From Calditrichia bacterium (GTDB taxonomy: Bacteria; Calditrichota; Calditrichia; RBG-13-44-9; J075): DNA of 64,000 nucleotides. The stretch spans positions 1 to 64,000 of the forward strand of contig JACKAP010000005.1 of the NCBI GenBank assembly GCA_020635015.1, read 5' to 3'. Below are positions 1-8,200 of this stretch, piece by piece. Position 1 is the stretch's first letter, and each line of letters begins with the position of its first letter. The notes below the pieces were generated by a model, which was not told the DNA's origin, did no database searches, and was given only the letters and a program-made list of their open reading frames with translations. Position numbers and translations under genes: made by a program.

Positions 1-45
1 CACCTGGATGATAAACTCGCCGTCAAACGATTGAATGCTGCTCAT
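1..45 (-). CDS. 5' end of an unknown gene leaving the window
   Basis: Reading leftwards, a GAGGG ribosome-binding site lies about seven bases before an ATG (complement of 43-45). Fifteen codons follow without a stop (MSSIQSFDGEFIIQV). This suggests a gene divergent from the eCIS cluster whose body lies outside the window. Nothing can be said about function, and the call rests only on the ribosome-binding site and start. Confidence 0.4.
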   Translation of the reverse strand, partial: MSSIQSFDGEFIIQV

Positions 46-694
46 GGGAGAACCCTCATAGGTTAAAGATCATGCTCACGGCAGGCGAAACGAATGGACC
101 TGACCGAATGAACTCGTTAAGAATCGATAATTATAGAGATGGAATTTGACACATTCGTGTCATGTAGCAGTATGCAGACCCTAGGGCCTGCGGCGGAGGC
201 GCAGCCTGCGAATCACGGAGGTGCGAGGGAGGGAACGGGACGCAGAAACAGCACTAGCGTCGCGATGCGTAGAAACGGCATCGGTTAAAAATGCTGCAAA
301 AGAACGGATGGTCTGATAGTTTTCCAAAAATACCCCGTATCTTTATCCAATTTTTGAAGCCAACGAATGTAATAGTTCGGAAAAGGGTTGTCAATGTTTT
401 TTTAGGCAGTTTACGATTTCCTTGTGAGCATAAATGTGGTGTTCCTTCGTCAATGTCAAAAGTAACCCGTTTACGGGCAGCAGAAGCTCAGTATGAGCGA
501 ATATTTTTTGTAAGTCGAACATTTTCGTAATATGGTCCCTCAAAAAATTTTTTTCTGCTTTCAATCGACCAAAGTTATGTCTAAATTTTTCCCATTCCTA
601 TACCTGTCGTAAAGATAATTGAGACTTATTCCTGGCCGATTCTGGAGTTTGGGGTAATCCCATAGACAATTTGGGCTATTCAGAGGAAATCAAC
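46..694. other. Intergenic region upstream of the regulator
   Basis: About 650 bases without a convincing gene. Bases 181-290 are GC-rich with short self-complementary stretches (GGCcTGCG pairing with CGCAGCC). Bases 300-640 are AT-rich. An open frame at 291-530 has no ribosome-binding site and no recognisable protein character. Promoters for the divergent genes on both sides probably lie here, but I could not pick a convincing -35/-10 pair. Confidence 0.4.
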
Positions 695-2077
695 ATGTCT
701 GAGCGTCATGTTGTGATCTTTAATCCCGGCGGATCAAGCCATGTTTCCAAGGTCGTTGACGGCATCAGTTCATGCCCGGAATGCCGTTACTCGCTGATCA
801 ACGACCTTCCCCCAGCAGCGGAATTAGACCTCCTGAGACCGAATATTATTTTCGCCCTTCTGAACGAAGATGCGACAATGCTCAGCAATAATTCAGTTTT
901 TGAATCCTTTATTTCCGCGTTCCCGCTGGTCCCGGTCCTCGGCATCATTGAGCCGCAATCATCCGGAATTCCCGGGGCGCAATGGCATAATTATGTCTGG
1001 CACCTGATTACCCACCCTTTTACGCCCCGGGACATTCGCATTCAGTTGGAATGGCACTTACTCTCTCTCGAAAAAGAATCGATTCTTACGATTAACAACA
1101 CCCTGAAGCAAATGGCCGGCAACGATTTATTAAAAGGCCAGTCCGCACCGCTGTTAAAGATCAAAGCACAGATCCTCGATCTTGCCCCCTATGATGTTAC
1201 GGTTCTGCTTTGCGGTGAAACCGGAACCGGCAAAGAACTCTGTGCCCGAATGATCCATTTTTACCGCCACAACGACTCCCGCCCGTTTGTTCCGGTAAAT
1301 TGCGGGGCATTGCCGGAAAACCTGCTGGAAAATGAGCTCTTTGGGCACAAAAAAGGGGCCTACACCCACGCCTACGAAACGGAAACCGGCCTGGTGAGGG
1401 CGGCACAGGGGGGCACCCTTTTCCTGGACGAAATTGAAGCGCTTTCCGAATCGTCCCAGATCAAATTACTGCGTTTTATCGAAGATAAAAAATTCAAACC
1501 GCTGGGTCAGTCAACCTATCAAAACAGCAATGTGCGTATCATTGCAGCCGCCAAGGAACATTTATGGGATTACGTTCAGGAAGGCCGCTTCCGGGAAGAT
1601 CTCTTCTACCGTCTGAATGTGGTGCAAATTCACATTCCGCCGCTCCGGGAACGGCCGGATGACATTCCGCTCCTGGCACAGCACTTTGTAGAACATTATG
1701 CCAATCTTTATCAAAAAATGATCCGTGGTCTTTCCCCGCTGGCCATTTTTAAACTGCAGCATTATCACTGGCCGGGCAATGTACGCGAGTTGGAAAATGT
1801 CATCCAGGGGGGGGTGGTTAACTGCCATGAAAAATGGATCGCTCCGGAGGATTTAAAATTGACCTGGACGGTCTTTCGCGCCCAGGATCCCCAGGAGTCC
1901 TACAATGCCGCCATCAAAAGAGCCAAGGAATTGTATGCCGTCAAATACCTGACCAACCTTCTCGCTTGCTGCCGCGGCAACATCAGCCGCGCCGCCCGTT
2001 TTGCCCGCAAAGAGCGCTCGGCATTTTGCCGTTTGCTCAAGCAATATGCGATCGATCCCGATAAATTCCGCAAATAG
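695..2077 (+). CDS. Sigma-54-dependent transcriptional activator (NtrC-type)
   Basis: A bacterial enhancer-binding protein of 460 residues. The N-terminal 140 or so residues look like a degenerate receiver domain: the usual phospho-acceptor Asp context is replaced by 'PNIIFALLNED'. The AAA+ domain has Walker A GETGTGKE (174-181), Walker B LFLDEI (Asp245), the REDLFYRLNV and PPLRERPDDIP motifs, and WPGNVREL. The C-terminus is a short Fis-like helix-turn-helix (NISRAARFARKERSAF). The loop that touches sigma-54, normally GAFTGA, reads GAYTHA (221-226). I chose the ATG at 695 because GAGGAAAT sits just upstream; a TTG at 671 is also open. It lies directly before the eCIS operon and, with the -24/-12-like site at 2484, probably controls it. 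Confidence 0.93.
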   Translation: MSERHVVIFNPGGSSHVSKVVDGISSCPECRYSLINDLPPAAELDLLRPNIIFALLNEDATMLSNNSVFESFISAFPLVPVLGIIEPQSSGIPGAQWHNYVWHLITHPFTPRDIRIQLEWHLLSLEKESILTINNTLKQMAGNDLLKGQSAPLLKIKAQILDLAPYDVTVLLCGETGTGKELCARMIHFYRHNDSRPFVPVNCGALPENLLENELFGHKKGAYTHAYETETGLVRAAQGGTLFLDEIEALSESSQIKLLRFIEDKKFKPLGQSTYQNSNVRIIAAAKEHLWDYVQEGRFREDLFYRLNVVQIHIPPLRERPDDIPLLAQHFVEHYANLYQKMIRGLSPLAIFKLQHYHWPGNVRELENVIQGGVVNCHEKWIAPEDLKLTWTVFRAQDPQESYNAAIKRAKELYAVKYLTNLLACCRGNISRAARFARKERSAFCRLLKQYAIDPDKFRK

Positions 2078-2577
2078 CCCCTTATAACGTTATATACCCT
2101 GTCAAGCGTACCGCCAGTTTCATCGAAGATCCGCTGCCTATGATGCCACGATCAGCAATGGGCGTGGGCAGCAGATATGGCACTTCATCAAAACCATGGT
2201 AAAAATGCCATAGAACGGGATCCAATCTACCATCGATGAAAAACCTGCCGCAATCTTTCCGGTTTGTTCTGGAGTTAATAACTGAAATAACAACACCCGA
2301 CTCTTTCTCTGAGCGCTTTTCGATATCCATCCGCAGCATCAGGGTGGTTCGCCTGACAAGCTCTATCCGGCGGATCCGACCGTCAACCTTCAATTCTGTA
2401 CCACATTTTCCATCACTTTCCGAGCACAACGAATATTAATCCAAATCCTTTAAATTACAAGTCTTAAACCAAAACAAAAAACACGGCACGATTCTTGGGA
2501 TATGAGTACTAAAGATAAGGAGCCGGATTACGCAAGCATATAATCCGAACATCTGTCAGCGAATTTTGAGGCATTTG
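2078..2577. other. Intergenic region between regulator and eCIS operon
   Basis: About 500 bases. It ends with a sigma-54-like promoter and the 5' leader of the operon. Open frames exist on both strands (2236-2439 +, 2082-2429 -). Neither has a ribosome-binding site or a recognised product. The minus-strand frame (115 codons from a TTG) looks somewhat protein-like, but I do not call it. Confidence 0.4.
2483..2500 (+). promoter_or_regulatory. Candidate sigma-54 (-24/-12) promoter
   Basis: The bases at 2484-2490 (CGGCACG) and 2495-2498 (TTGG), four bases apart, resemble the consensus TGGCACG-N4-TTGC. The GG of the -24 element is present. The -12 element reads TTGG instead of TTGC, so this is an imperfect match. 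It sits about 80 bases before the first eCIS gene and 400 bases after a sigma-54 activator gene, which makes the assignment plausible. Confidence 0.45.
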
Positions 2578-2799
2578 ATGAAAAAGGAAAGCCGCCAGGA
2601 CAGTCTGGACGGGTTGATTATGGAAATCTTTAACGAAGAAATACAGGCGTTGCGCCAGGAGATTGTCCGCAATTTGGGGTACCTGATCCAAAGCGCGTAC
2701 GTCACCGAAATTCAGGATGAGCGGGGTAAAACCGGTTATCAGCTTTTAAAAAGTGACACAGAATTGTCCGAGTTTATCGCCTCAATCCAAAAAAAATAA
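2578..2799 (+). CDS. Small hypothetical protein, first gene of eCIS operon
   Basis: A 73-residue, mostly helical, charged protein (begins MKKESRQDSLDGLIMEIFNE). GAGG lies six bases before the ATG at 2578; an in-frame TTG at 2566 lacks such a site. I recognise no family. Its place, 30 bases before the AAA+ ATPase gene and right behind the candidate sigma-54 promoter, argues that it is a real first gene of the operon. Confidence 0.6.
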   Translation: MKKESRQDSLDGLIMEIFNEEIQALRQEIVRNLGYLIQSAYVTEIQDERGKTGYQLLKSDTELSEFIASIQKK

Positions 2800-2828
2800 A
2801 GCGGGTATTTCCCGGTGGGTAAAAATAT

Positions 2829-5171
2829 ATGACGCTATCAGCTTTAAAGGGGAAAACTTCTACCAACACAAAACCACCTGACCCTCCGGCGACTGATAAG
2901 CTGGAAAACGTGAATCTCCCCTTTGCCCAACACAAACAGCATACTGCCTACCGCGACGGCAACGACCATTTGTCAGATGAATTGCGGTGGCTCAATTTGC
3001 GCCTGGCAGCAATAATACTGCAATTGCGCCAGGTAAATTTTTACGAGAAGCCGGAGGACTTCTATCAATTTTTTATTTCCGACCAGGAAATCGATTCGAT
3101 ATTTTTAAATGACATTGTGGGGCCGCAGTCCCCTTCCCCGGGGGAAAATCATGACCAGATCTACCGGTTTCAGCAGCAGGCGCAGGCGCTACGCCAGCAG
3201 ATCGACCACCGTATTGCGACCAGTGCAGCCCTCCCCTTATCCCTCCCGCTGGTCAGGCTGGACAATATCTTTAACTTATCCGGAATTGAACACCAGGTGA
3301 TGGTCATCTGCCTGGCCCCCCAGCTTGAACATGCCTACGAAAGGATATACGCCTATATCCAAAATGATCTGACCCGGAAACTGCCTAGCGTCGATCTGGC
3401 GTTGTCCCTGATATGCAACACGGTAGAAGAACGAAGGCAGTGCCTGGATTATTTCACCCCGGGTGCACCTTTATATAACTTCAACATTATTCACCTGCTG
3501 CCAACAGAACCTGCAACAACCCTGAATGCCAGCTTGCTGAAGCTGGACTACCGAATGGTCAGCTATATTCTGGGACATCATACCATTGACCGGCAGATCC
3601 TTTCCGAGATCTCCTTTCAACCTCCCATATCCTGGGAACAGGTGGTGGTTGGCCACGGCATCCGGTCGGCCCTTGAAACCTTGCGTCAACAGGAACATCA
3701 CCTAACGGAAAAGCAAGCCATATATTACCTTCATGGCCCGGAAGGGGTTGGTAAAAAAACCCTGATACGGGCATTTTGCAGCGAAGCGGGTTTCGCGCTG
3801 GCAACGGCCGATCTTAAACGCCTGCTCGCTGATCCGGAGGGCTTTCCGGAAAAAATTTCCCTGATCCTGCGGGAGGGCTTGCTGCAACCTTGCGCCATCT
3901 GCCTTGAACATTGTGAAGCATTGGATGAGTATCCTCAGGACCGTTCCCGGATATTAACCGACCTGCTCCGGAAAATCCGGGAACTGGGATGGATCACTTT
4001 TCTCTGCAGCGAAACCCCCCTGCCGGCGGAATTGCTCGACCTGCCCCATCTATACGCGCTGGAAATTTCCCGCCCGGGCAACAACGAACAAACACAACTC
4101 TGGGAATTGCAGCTAAAAGAGGCGTCGCTAGATCCGCATGGAATTGCGGTTGACCAGTTGGTCTCCCGGTTTGACTTAACCGGCAAACAGATTGCCCGGG
4201 CCGTACGGATGACTGTGAATTCGCACCACCTGGCAGGGAATGGACCTCCCCCGATAGAAACCCGGGATTTCTTTGCCAGCAGCCGCGCCCTGTCACAACC
4301 AAAACTGACGGCGCTTTCGCGAAAAATACATCCCCAATTCACCTGGGACCAGTTGGTATTGCCGGAGGATCCCCTGCACCAGCTACAGGAGTTGTCTGCC
4401 CAAGTCAAATTCCGCAACCGGGTGATGAAAGACTGGGGCTTCGAACGAAAACTCTCCCTGGGAAAAGGAATCAGCGCCCTGTTTTCCGGGCCCAGCGGCA
4501 CCGGCAAAACCATGTCGGCCGAAATTATCGCCAACGACCTGGGGTTGGACCTGTATAAGATCGATCTCTCGGCGGTGGTCAGCAAGTATATCGGCGAGAC
4601 GGAGAAAAATCTCAACCGGGTGTTTACGGAAGCTGAATACAGCAACGCTATCCTGTTTTTCGATGAAGCCGAGGCCTTACTGGGAAAACGGTCCGAGGTA
4701 AAAGACGCCCATGATCGCTACGCCAATATCGAGATTGCTTACCTTCTGCAAAAGATGGAAGAGTACGAAGGCATCACCATTCTCGCCACCAACCTGCGTC
4801 AGAATATTGATGAAGCGTTTACCCGGCGGATTCGCTTTATCATCGAATTTCCTTTTCCGGATGCGCGTTACCGCCAGGGCATCTGGGAGGGGATCTGGCC
4901 GGAAGATATTCCGCTTGCCCCGGATATCGACCTCGCCTATCTCGCCCGGAAGTTCGAAGTAACCGGAGGCAATATCCGTAATATCGCCCTGACCGCCGCT
5001 TTTTATGCCGCGGAGCAGCAGCAGCCGGTAACGATGATGCACCTGCTGCAGGCGGCAAGACGGGAACTGCAAAAGATGGGGCGGCTTTTTGACGAAACAG
5101 ATTTTGGAGAACACAGCCATTTGTTAAACCGATCCCGGCAGGAGAAAAAAACGGGATCCATCAATAATTGA
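2829..5171 (+). CDS. eCIS AAA+ ATPase (Afp15/Pvc15-like)
   Basis: A 780-residue protein of the AAA+ ATPase type found in every complete eCIS locus, thought to act in particle assembly or cargo loading in the cytoplasm. It has two ATPase-like halves. The first has a weak P-loop (GPEGVGKKT, about 303-311) and no clear Walker B acidic pair. The second is canonical: GPSGTGKT (554-561), Walker B ILFFDEAEA (Asp612-Glu613), an ATNLRQNID sensor-1 stretch and an arginine-rich TRRIRF segment. The degenerate first domain plus active second domain matches the family. In Afp and PVC this gene is near the 3' end of the structural genes; here it opens the operon. Confidence 0.9.
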   Translation: MTLSALKGKTSTNTKPPDPPATDKLENVNLPFAQHKQHTAYRDGNDHLSDELRWLNLRLAAIILQLRQVNFYEKPEDFYQFFISDQEIDSIFLNDIVGPQSPSPGENHDQIYRFQQQAQALRQQIDHRIATSAALPLSLPLVRLDNIFNLSGIEHQVMVICLAPQLEHAYERIYAYIQNDLTRKLPSVDLALSLICNTVEERRQCLDYFTPGAPLYNFNIIHLLPTEPATTLNASLLKLDYRMVSYILGHHTIDRQILSEISFQPPISWEQVVVGHGIRSALETLRQQEHHLTEKQAIYYLHGPEGVGKKTLIRAFCSEAGFALATADLKRLLADPEGFPEKISLILREGLLQPCAICLEHCEALDEYPQDRSRILTDLLRKIRELGWITFLCSETPLPAELLDLPHLYALEISRPGNNEQTQLWELQLKEASLDPHGIAVDQLVSRFDLTGKQIARAVRMTVNSHHLAGNGPPPIETRDFFASSRALSQPKLTALSRKIHPQFTWDQLVLPEDPLHQLQELSAQVKFRNRVMKDWGFERKLSLGKGISALFSGPSGTGKTMSAEIIANDLGLDLYKIDLSAVVSKYIGETEKNLNRVFTEAEYSNAILFFDEAEALLGKRSEVKDAHDRYANIEIAYLLQKMEEYEGITILATNLRQNIDEAFTRRIRFIIEFPFPDARYRQGIWEGIWPEDIPLAPDIDLAYLARKFEVTGGNIRNIALTAAFYAAEQQQPVTMMHLLQAARRELQKMGRLFDETDFGEHSHLLNRSRQEKKTGSINN

Positions 5172-5178
5172 GGCACTC

Positions 5179-5859
5179 ATGGCCACTACCAGCAACGAAT
5201 ACCGGCATTTACGAGACGAAACGGCCCGCGGCCTGCGCTACTGCCATGTGCGCATCAACGACAATACCAGCAAAGCCCTCTCGGCCACCGCCTTCGTCTA
5301 TGCGCTGATCGAGATGTTGATCGAAAAAAAGGTCATCACTGTCGAGGAGTTAGATGCCTGTAAACGCAGCGCGGGTAAACGTCTGGTCGAGCAATTCGAA
5401 AAAAGCGGCCTCGGCCTGATGTATCAGGATCCGGAAATCGACAAATACCAATTTGAAAAGACTGCGGATGTCGACTGTAATTCTATCACCCCCTCCTGCC
5501 AGGCAGTATGTTGTAAACTGCCCATTGTCCTGTCCCGGCAAGATGTGGAGGAGGGAATTATTGATTGGGATTTCGGTCGGCCATATATGATCGCCCACGA
5601 CGAAGCGGGTTACTGTGTGCACCTGGATCGGGAAAGCCGCCGTTGCCAGATTCGGGACAACCGACCGGTTCCCTGCCGGGGGTTCGACTGCCGCACCAGC
5701 GAACGCTGGCCGATCTGGGAAGATTTTGACAACCTGGTGATCAATGCCGATCTGTTTGATCTGTTGGCGGAAAACGAACAAAAGATCAGCGCTGGCCGCA
5801 ATGGCCGCGCCGGAGATAGAGAAGCCGTAAGCCATAAACCGCGGAGCCAAGATGCCTGA
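5179..5859 (+). CDS. YkgJ-type cysteine-cluster protein
   Basis: A 226-residue soluble protein. Residues about 95-175 hold the Cys pattern of the YkgJ/UPF0153 family (zinc- or iron-cluster-binding): SCQAVCCKLP, GYCVHLD, RRCQIRDNRPVPCRGFDCR. The N-terminal 90 residues are helical and unrecognised. It starts seven bases after the ATPase stop and overlaps the next gene by eight bases, so it is translationally coupled inside the assembly-gene block. The job of such proteins in eCIS clusters is not known to me. The cluster could serve a modification or redox step during assembly, which is inference. Confidence 0.75.
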   Translation: MATTSNEYRHLRDETARGLRYCHVRINDNTSKALSATAFVYALIEMLIEKKVITVEELDACKRSAGKRLVEQFEKSGLGLMYQDPEIDKYQFEKTADVDCNSITPSCQAVCCKLPIVLSRQDVEEGIIDWDFGRPYMIAHDEAGYCVHLDRESRRCQIRDNRPVPCRGFDCRTSERWPIWEDFDNLVINADLFDLLAENEQKISAGRNGRAGDREAVSHKPRSQDA

Positions 5860-6421
5860 TTATGCTGCAATCGCTGATGTGTCAGAGACTCTCAAAAAGA
5901 TGCTGCAGGAGGGTCTGGATAGCACTTTCGGTGTTAATCAAGTGATCGTTACCCTGGATTCGCCGAAAAAGATCGAAGAAGAGAATAATACCGAAAACAA
6001 ACTGCTCTCGGTTTTCCTTTATAAGGTTTTGGAAAACAGCGACCTAAAGAACCGCCCGGCGGCAGTTTCTAACAGCAACGTCAAAAAACCGACACCGTTG
6101 TCCTTCGATCTCTATTACATGCTTACCCCCTACGGCGCCGATGAAGACAACAAGCTGAAGATCCTCGGCCGGGCAGCCCAGATCATGTACGACAATGCGA
6201 TATTGCAGGGGTCGCTCTTGCAGAAAAAATACAGCGGCACCCCCGAACAATTGAAAATTTCCTTCACCCCCCTGACCCAGGAAAGCATCGTGCAGACCTG
6301 GCAGGCCCTGGAGGCCTCGATGCGGGTGGCGGTTTATTACCTGGTGACCCCGGTCGAGATCGAGTCTTTGCGCGCCGACTCCCTGACCCCGGTCACGGAA
6401 CGCGGTTTTGGAGAACCTTAA
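5852..6421 (+). CDS. eCIS tube terminator/cap (Afp16-like, DUF4255)
   Basis: A 189-residue protein matching the Pvc16 N-terminal domain family (DUF4255). Characteristic segments are the helical start with a 'VSETLKKMLQ' turn, the strand 'LSFDLYYMLTPYG', 'LGRAAQIMYDN' and the end 'MRVAVYYLVTPVEIES'. In Afp and PVC this protein caps the distal end of tube and sheath and ends elongation. The start overlaps the preceding gene by eight bases. Length is close to that of the family. Confidence 0.85.
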   Translation: MPDYAAIADVSETLKKMLQEGLDSTFGVNQVIVTLDSPKKIEEENNTENKLLSVFLYKVLENSDLKNRPAAVSNSNVKKPTPLSFDLYYMLTPYGADEDNKLKILGRAAQIMYDNAILQGSLLQKKYSGTPEQLKISFTPLTQESIVQTWQALEASMRVAVYYLVTPVEIESLRADSLTPVTERGFGEP

Positions 6422-6435
6422 TCCGGAATGGCATT

Positions 6436-7107
6436 ATGCCCGATTTATCAAAATTTATTCTAATCGAGAAGCGTTCGCTGACCCGGTGGTCGCTGGCGGT
6501 ATTTCCCCGCGATATCAGCGTCGCCGATCTCCGGCCCAACGGCAAACTGGAGGTGCGGCTCACGAACCATCCCCGTAAAGCGATTCAGAACCTTCGCGGC
6601 TATCATATCTACTACCAGTTGGAAAACGGCGAATATTGGGTAGAAATTGATGCCGACTATTACCTCCCCCGGCGCTTTCTCGTGCCGCTCCCCCTTCCGG
6701 CGCCCCCGCCGGGAGATGATGACGTCACCCTTACCGATATCAATGGCGCTGTTCTGGCGGAAGTCGACCTCCAGCCGGGCGTAACCTACCCCTTCCCTTC
6801 CGGGGCAACCTTAGTGCAGGGGGAAGTGCTCGATCCCGCCGGGAATCCGCTGCGTAATGCAACCATCACCGTCACATCTACGACCGGCGGCGCCAGCGTC
6901 AGCGGTTTCGAAGTAGATCACAAGGGGCAGTTTGTGCTCTTTTGCAATCCCATTACCCACGACGAGATTATCAAGATCAATGGAAAAGCGTTTGGTGGCG
7001 GCAGGAATCTAACCCTGCAGGCATTCGATCCGGACCTAGGGGCTTCACCCACGGAGGATCTGACCGTGGAGGAAGGCAAGCGCGTCTTTAGGTGTCTTCA
7101 GTATTGA
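6436..7107 (+). CDS. eCIS accessory protein with carboxypeptidase-regulatory-like fold
   Basis: A 223-residue beta-rich protein. The first 100 residues (MPDLSKFILIEKRSLTRWSLAV...) are unrecognised. Residues about 130-200 read 'VQGEVLDPAGNPLRNATITVTSTTGG...GFEVDHKGQFVLF', the pattern of carboxypeptidase regulatory-like (CarboxypepD_reg) Ig-fold domains. There is no signal peptide. It sits 14 bases after the cap gene and before the coiled-coil and sheath genes, so it may decorate the particle or its cap. That role is inference from position only. Confidence 0.6.
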   Translation: MPDLSKFILIEKRSLTRWSLAVFPRDISVADLRPNGKLEVRLTNHPRKAIQNLRGYHIYYQLENGEYWVEIDADYYLPRRFLVPLPLPAPPPGDDDVTLTDINGAVLAEVDLQPGVTYPFPSGATLVQGEVLDPAGNPLRNATITVTSTTGGASVSGFEVDHKGQFVLFCNPITHDEIIKINGKAFGGGRNLTLQAFDPDLGASPTEDLTVEEGKRVFRCLQY

Positions 7108-7157
7108 CGATAAATCTGTGTATCAAACATCATTATTTATCAAAGGAGAGATTCATT

Positions 7158-8180
7158 ATGGCCAAAGCAGCGGAAGATAAAAACCTGAAAGGGGTCGAGA
7201 AAAGTATCGAAAAAGAAATGGCGGAGGCGGGAGGCTCCGCACCCGGCAGCACCGCCGAGATAAGCGCGCCGGCAAAAGCTGAAACCGATGCCGAGGCAGG
7301 CAAGGCTGCCGAAAAAAACGCGCCGGTGAAAAAAGACCCTCCTCCGGCAGCAGGCAGGACGGCGGCATCACCGCCGGGCACGAAACAAACTGCCCACAAC
7401 ACGCAATTGGACCCGGAATCACTGCTGGATAAGAAGTTGAAGGAATTGTCTGATGAACTGGCCCGGCAGAAGCTGAAACTCGCCCAACTATCCCAGGAAA
7501 GCAAGATCCTGGAAGCGGACAAAGCCGCCCTGGAAGCGCTGATCGCTGAGTTCACCAAGATCCTGGATAAATACGCCGCCAGCCTGGACAAACTGGGCGA
7601 ACAAAAAGATGAAATGAACCGCTATACCGAGAACAAAACCCCGATGATCGAGGTGGCGGTGCAAGACCATCTGGATGATATCAATGAGATCATCGTGGCA
7701 AACGACCAGATCGTCAGCGACCTGGAAGCGGAGCTTGCCCAGCTCAAAACGGCTTGGGAGGATGCTCAGGATGGTTATACAACTGCAAAGGAAGCGTTTG
7801 ACACAGCCAAAAACGAATTCGACAGCTTAAAAACCCGCCAGAAAAGCATCGAGGATGATCTGAAGACCCTGCAGCAGTTGCGGAAAACCATCGAGAGCGA
7901 GGAAGAATTGAATCACTTTGGGGTGATGTATTTCCTGATCGGGGAATTTAATACGCTGCTGAGCGGCCTGATCCCCCGCCTGGTGACGAGAGACGCCCTG
8001 GAAACCGCGCTGATCAATGCCTGGGTAACTTTTGATACCGCGCAGTATGAGCTGCGGAAACATGAGAGCGACCTGGCAGGCAGCAAGAAGAATTACGAGG
8101 ACAAGCTGGCAGAATTGGAAACCGCTCAGAAAAATAAACGGGATAACATTATCGCACAACTTAGCCAAATCGCATTTTAA
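7158..8180 (+). CDS. Coiled-coil protein, tape-measure candidate
   Basis: I place the start at the ATG at 7158, behind AAGGAG; the open frame runs on upstream to 7092 without a ribosome-binding site. The 340-residue product has an Ala/Pro/Lys/Glu-rich disordered head (about 1-85) and then an almost continuous coiled coil (about 90-255 and 290-340, heptads of Leu/Ala with Lys/Glu/Gln), split by a short apolar stretch 'GVMYFLIGEFNTLLSGLIPRL'. No other gene in the structural block looks like a tape measure, and this one directly precedes the sheath gene. I therefore suggest, as inference, that it sets tube length (Afp14 role). An alternative is a chaperone or scaffold. Confidence 0.55.
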   Translation: MAKAAEDKNLKGVEKSIEKEMAEAGGSAPGSTAEISAPAKAETDAEAGKAAEKNAPVKKDPPPAAGRTAASPPGTKQTAHNTQLDPESLLDKKLKELSDELARQKLKLAQLSQESKILEADKAALEALIAEFTKILDKYAASLDKLGEQKDEMNRYTENKTPMIEVAVQDHLDDINEIIVANDQIVSDLEAELAQLKTAWEDAQDGYTTAKEAFDTAKNEFDSLKTRQKSIEDDLKTLQQLRKTIESEEELNHFGVMYFLIGEFNTLLSGLIPRLVTRDALETALINAWVTFDTAQYELRKHESDLAGSKKNYEDKLAELETAQKNKRDNIIAQLSQIAF

Positions 8181-8200
8181 TCAAGAAAGGAGATTTCACT

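Noticed and set aside
291..530. 79-codon open frame upstream of the regulator
   Set aside because: No ribosome-binding site, AT-rich sequence and no protein-like pattern.
2082..2429. 115-codon open frame on the minus strand between regulator and operon
   Set aside because: It looks slightly protein-like, but starts at TTG without a ribosome-binding site and matches nothing I know. Conservation in a relative would be needed.
3935..4645. 236-codon minus-strand frame inside the AAA+ gene
   Set aside because: Shadow of a well-supported gene; Ser/Arg-rich and without domain features.
7092..7157. Upstream extension of the coiled-coil protein
   Set aside because: The ATG at 7158 has AAGGAG at good spacing; the extension does not and overlaps the previous gene.
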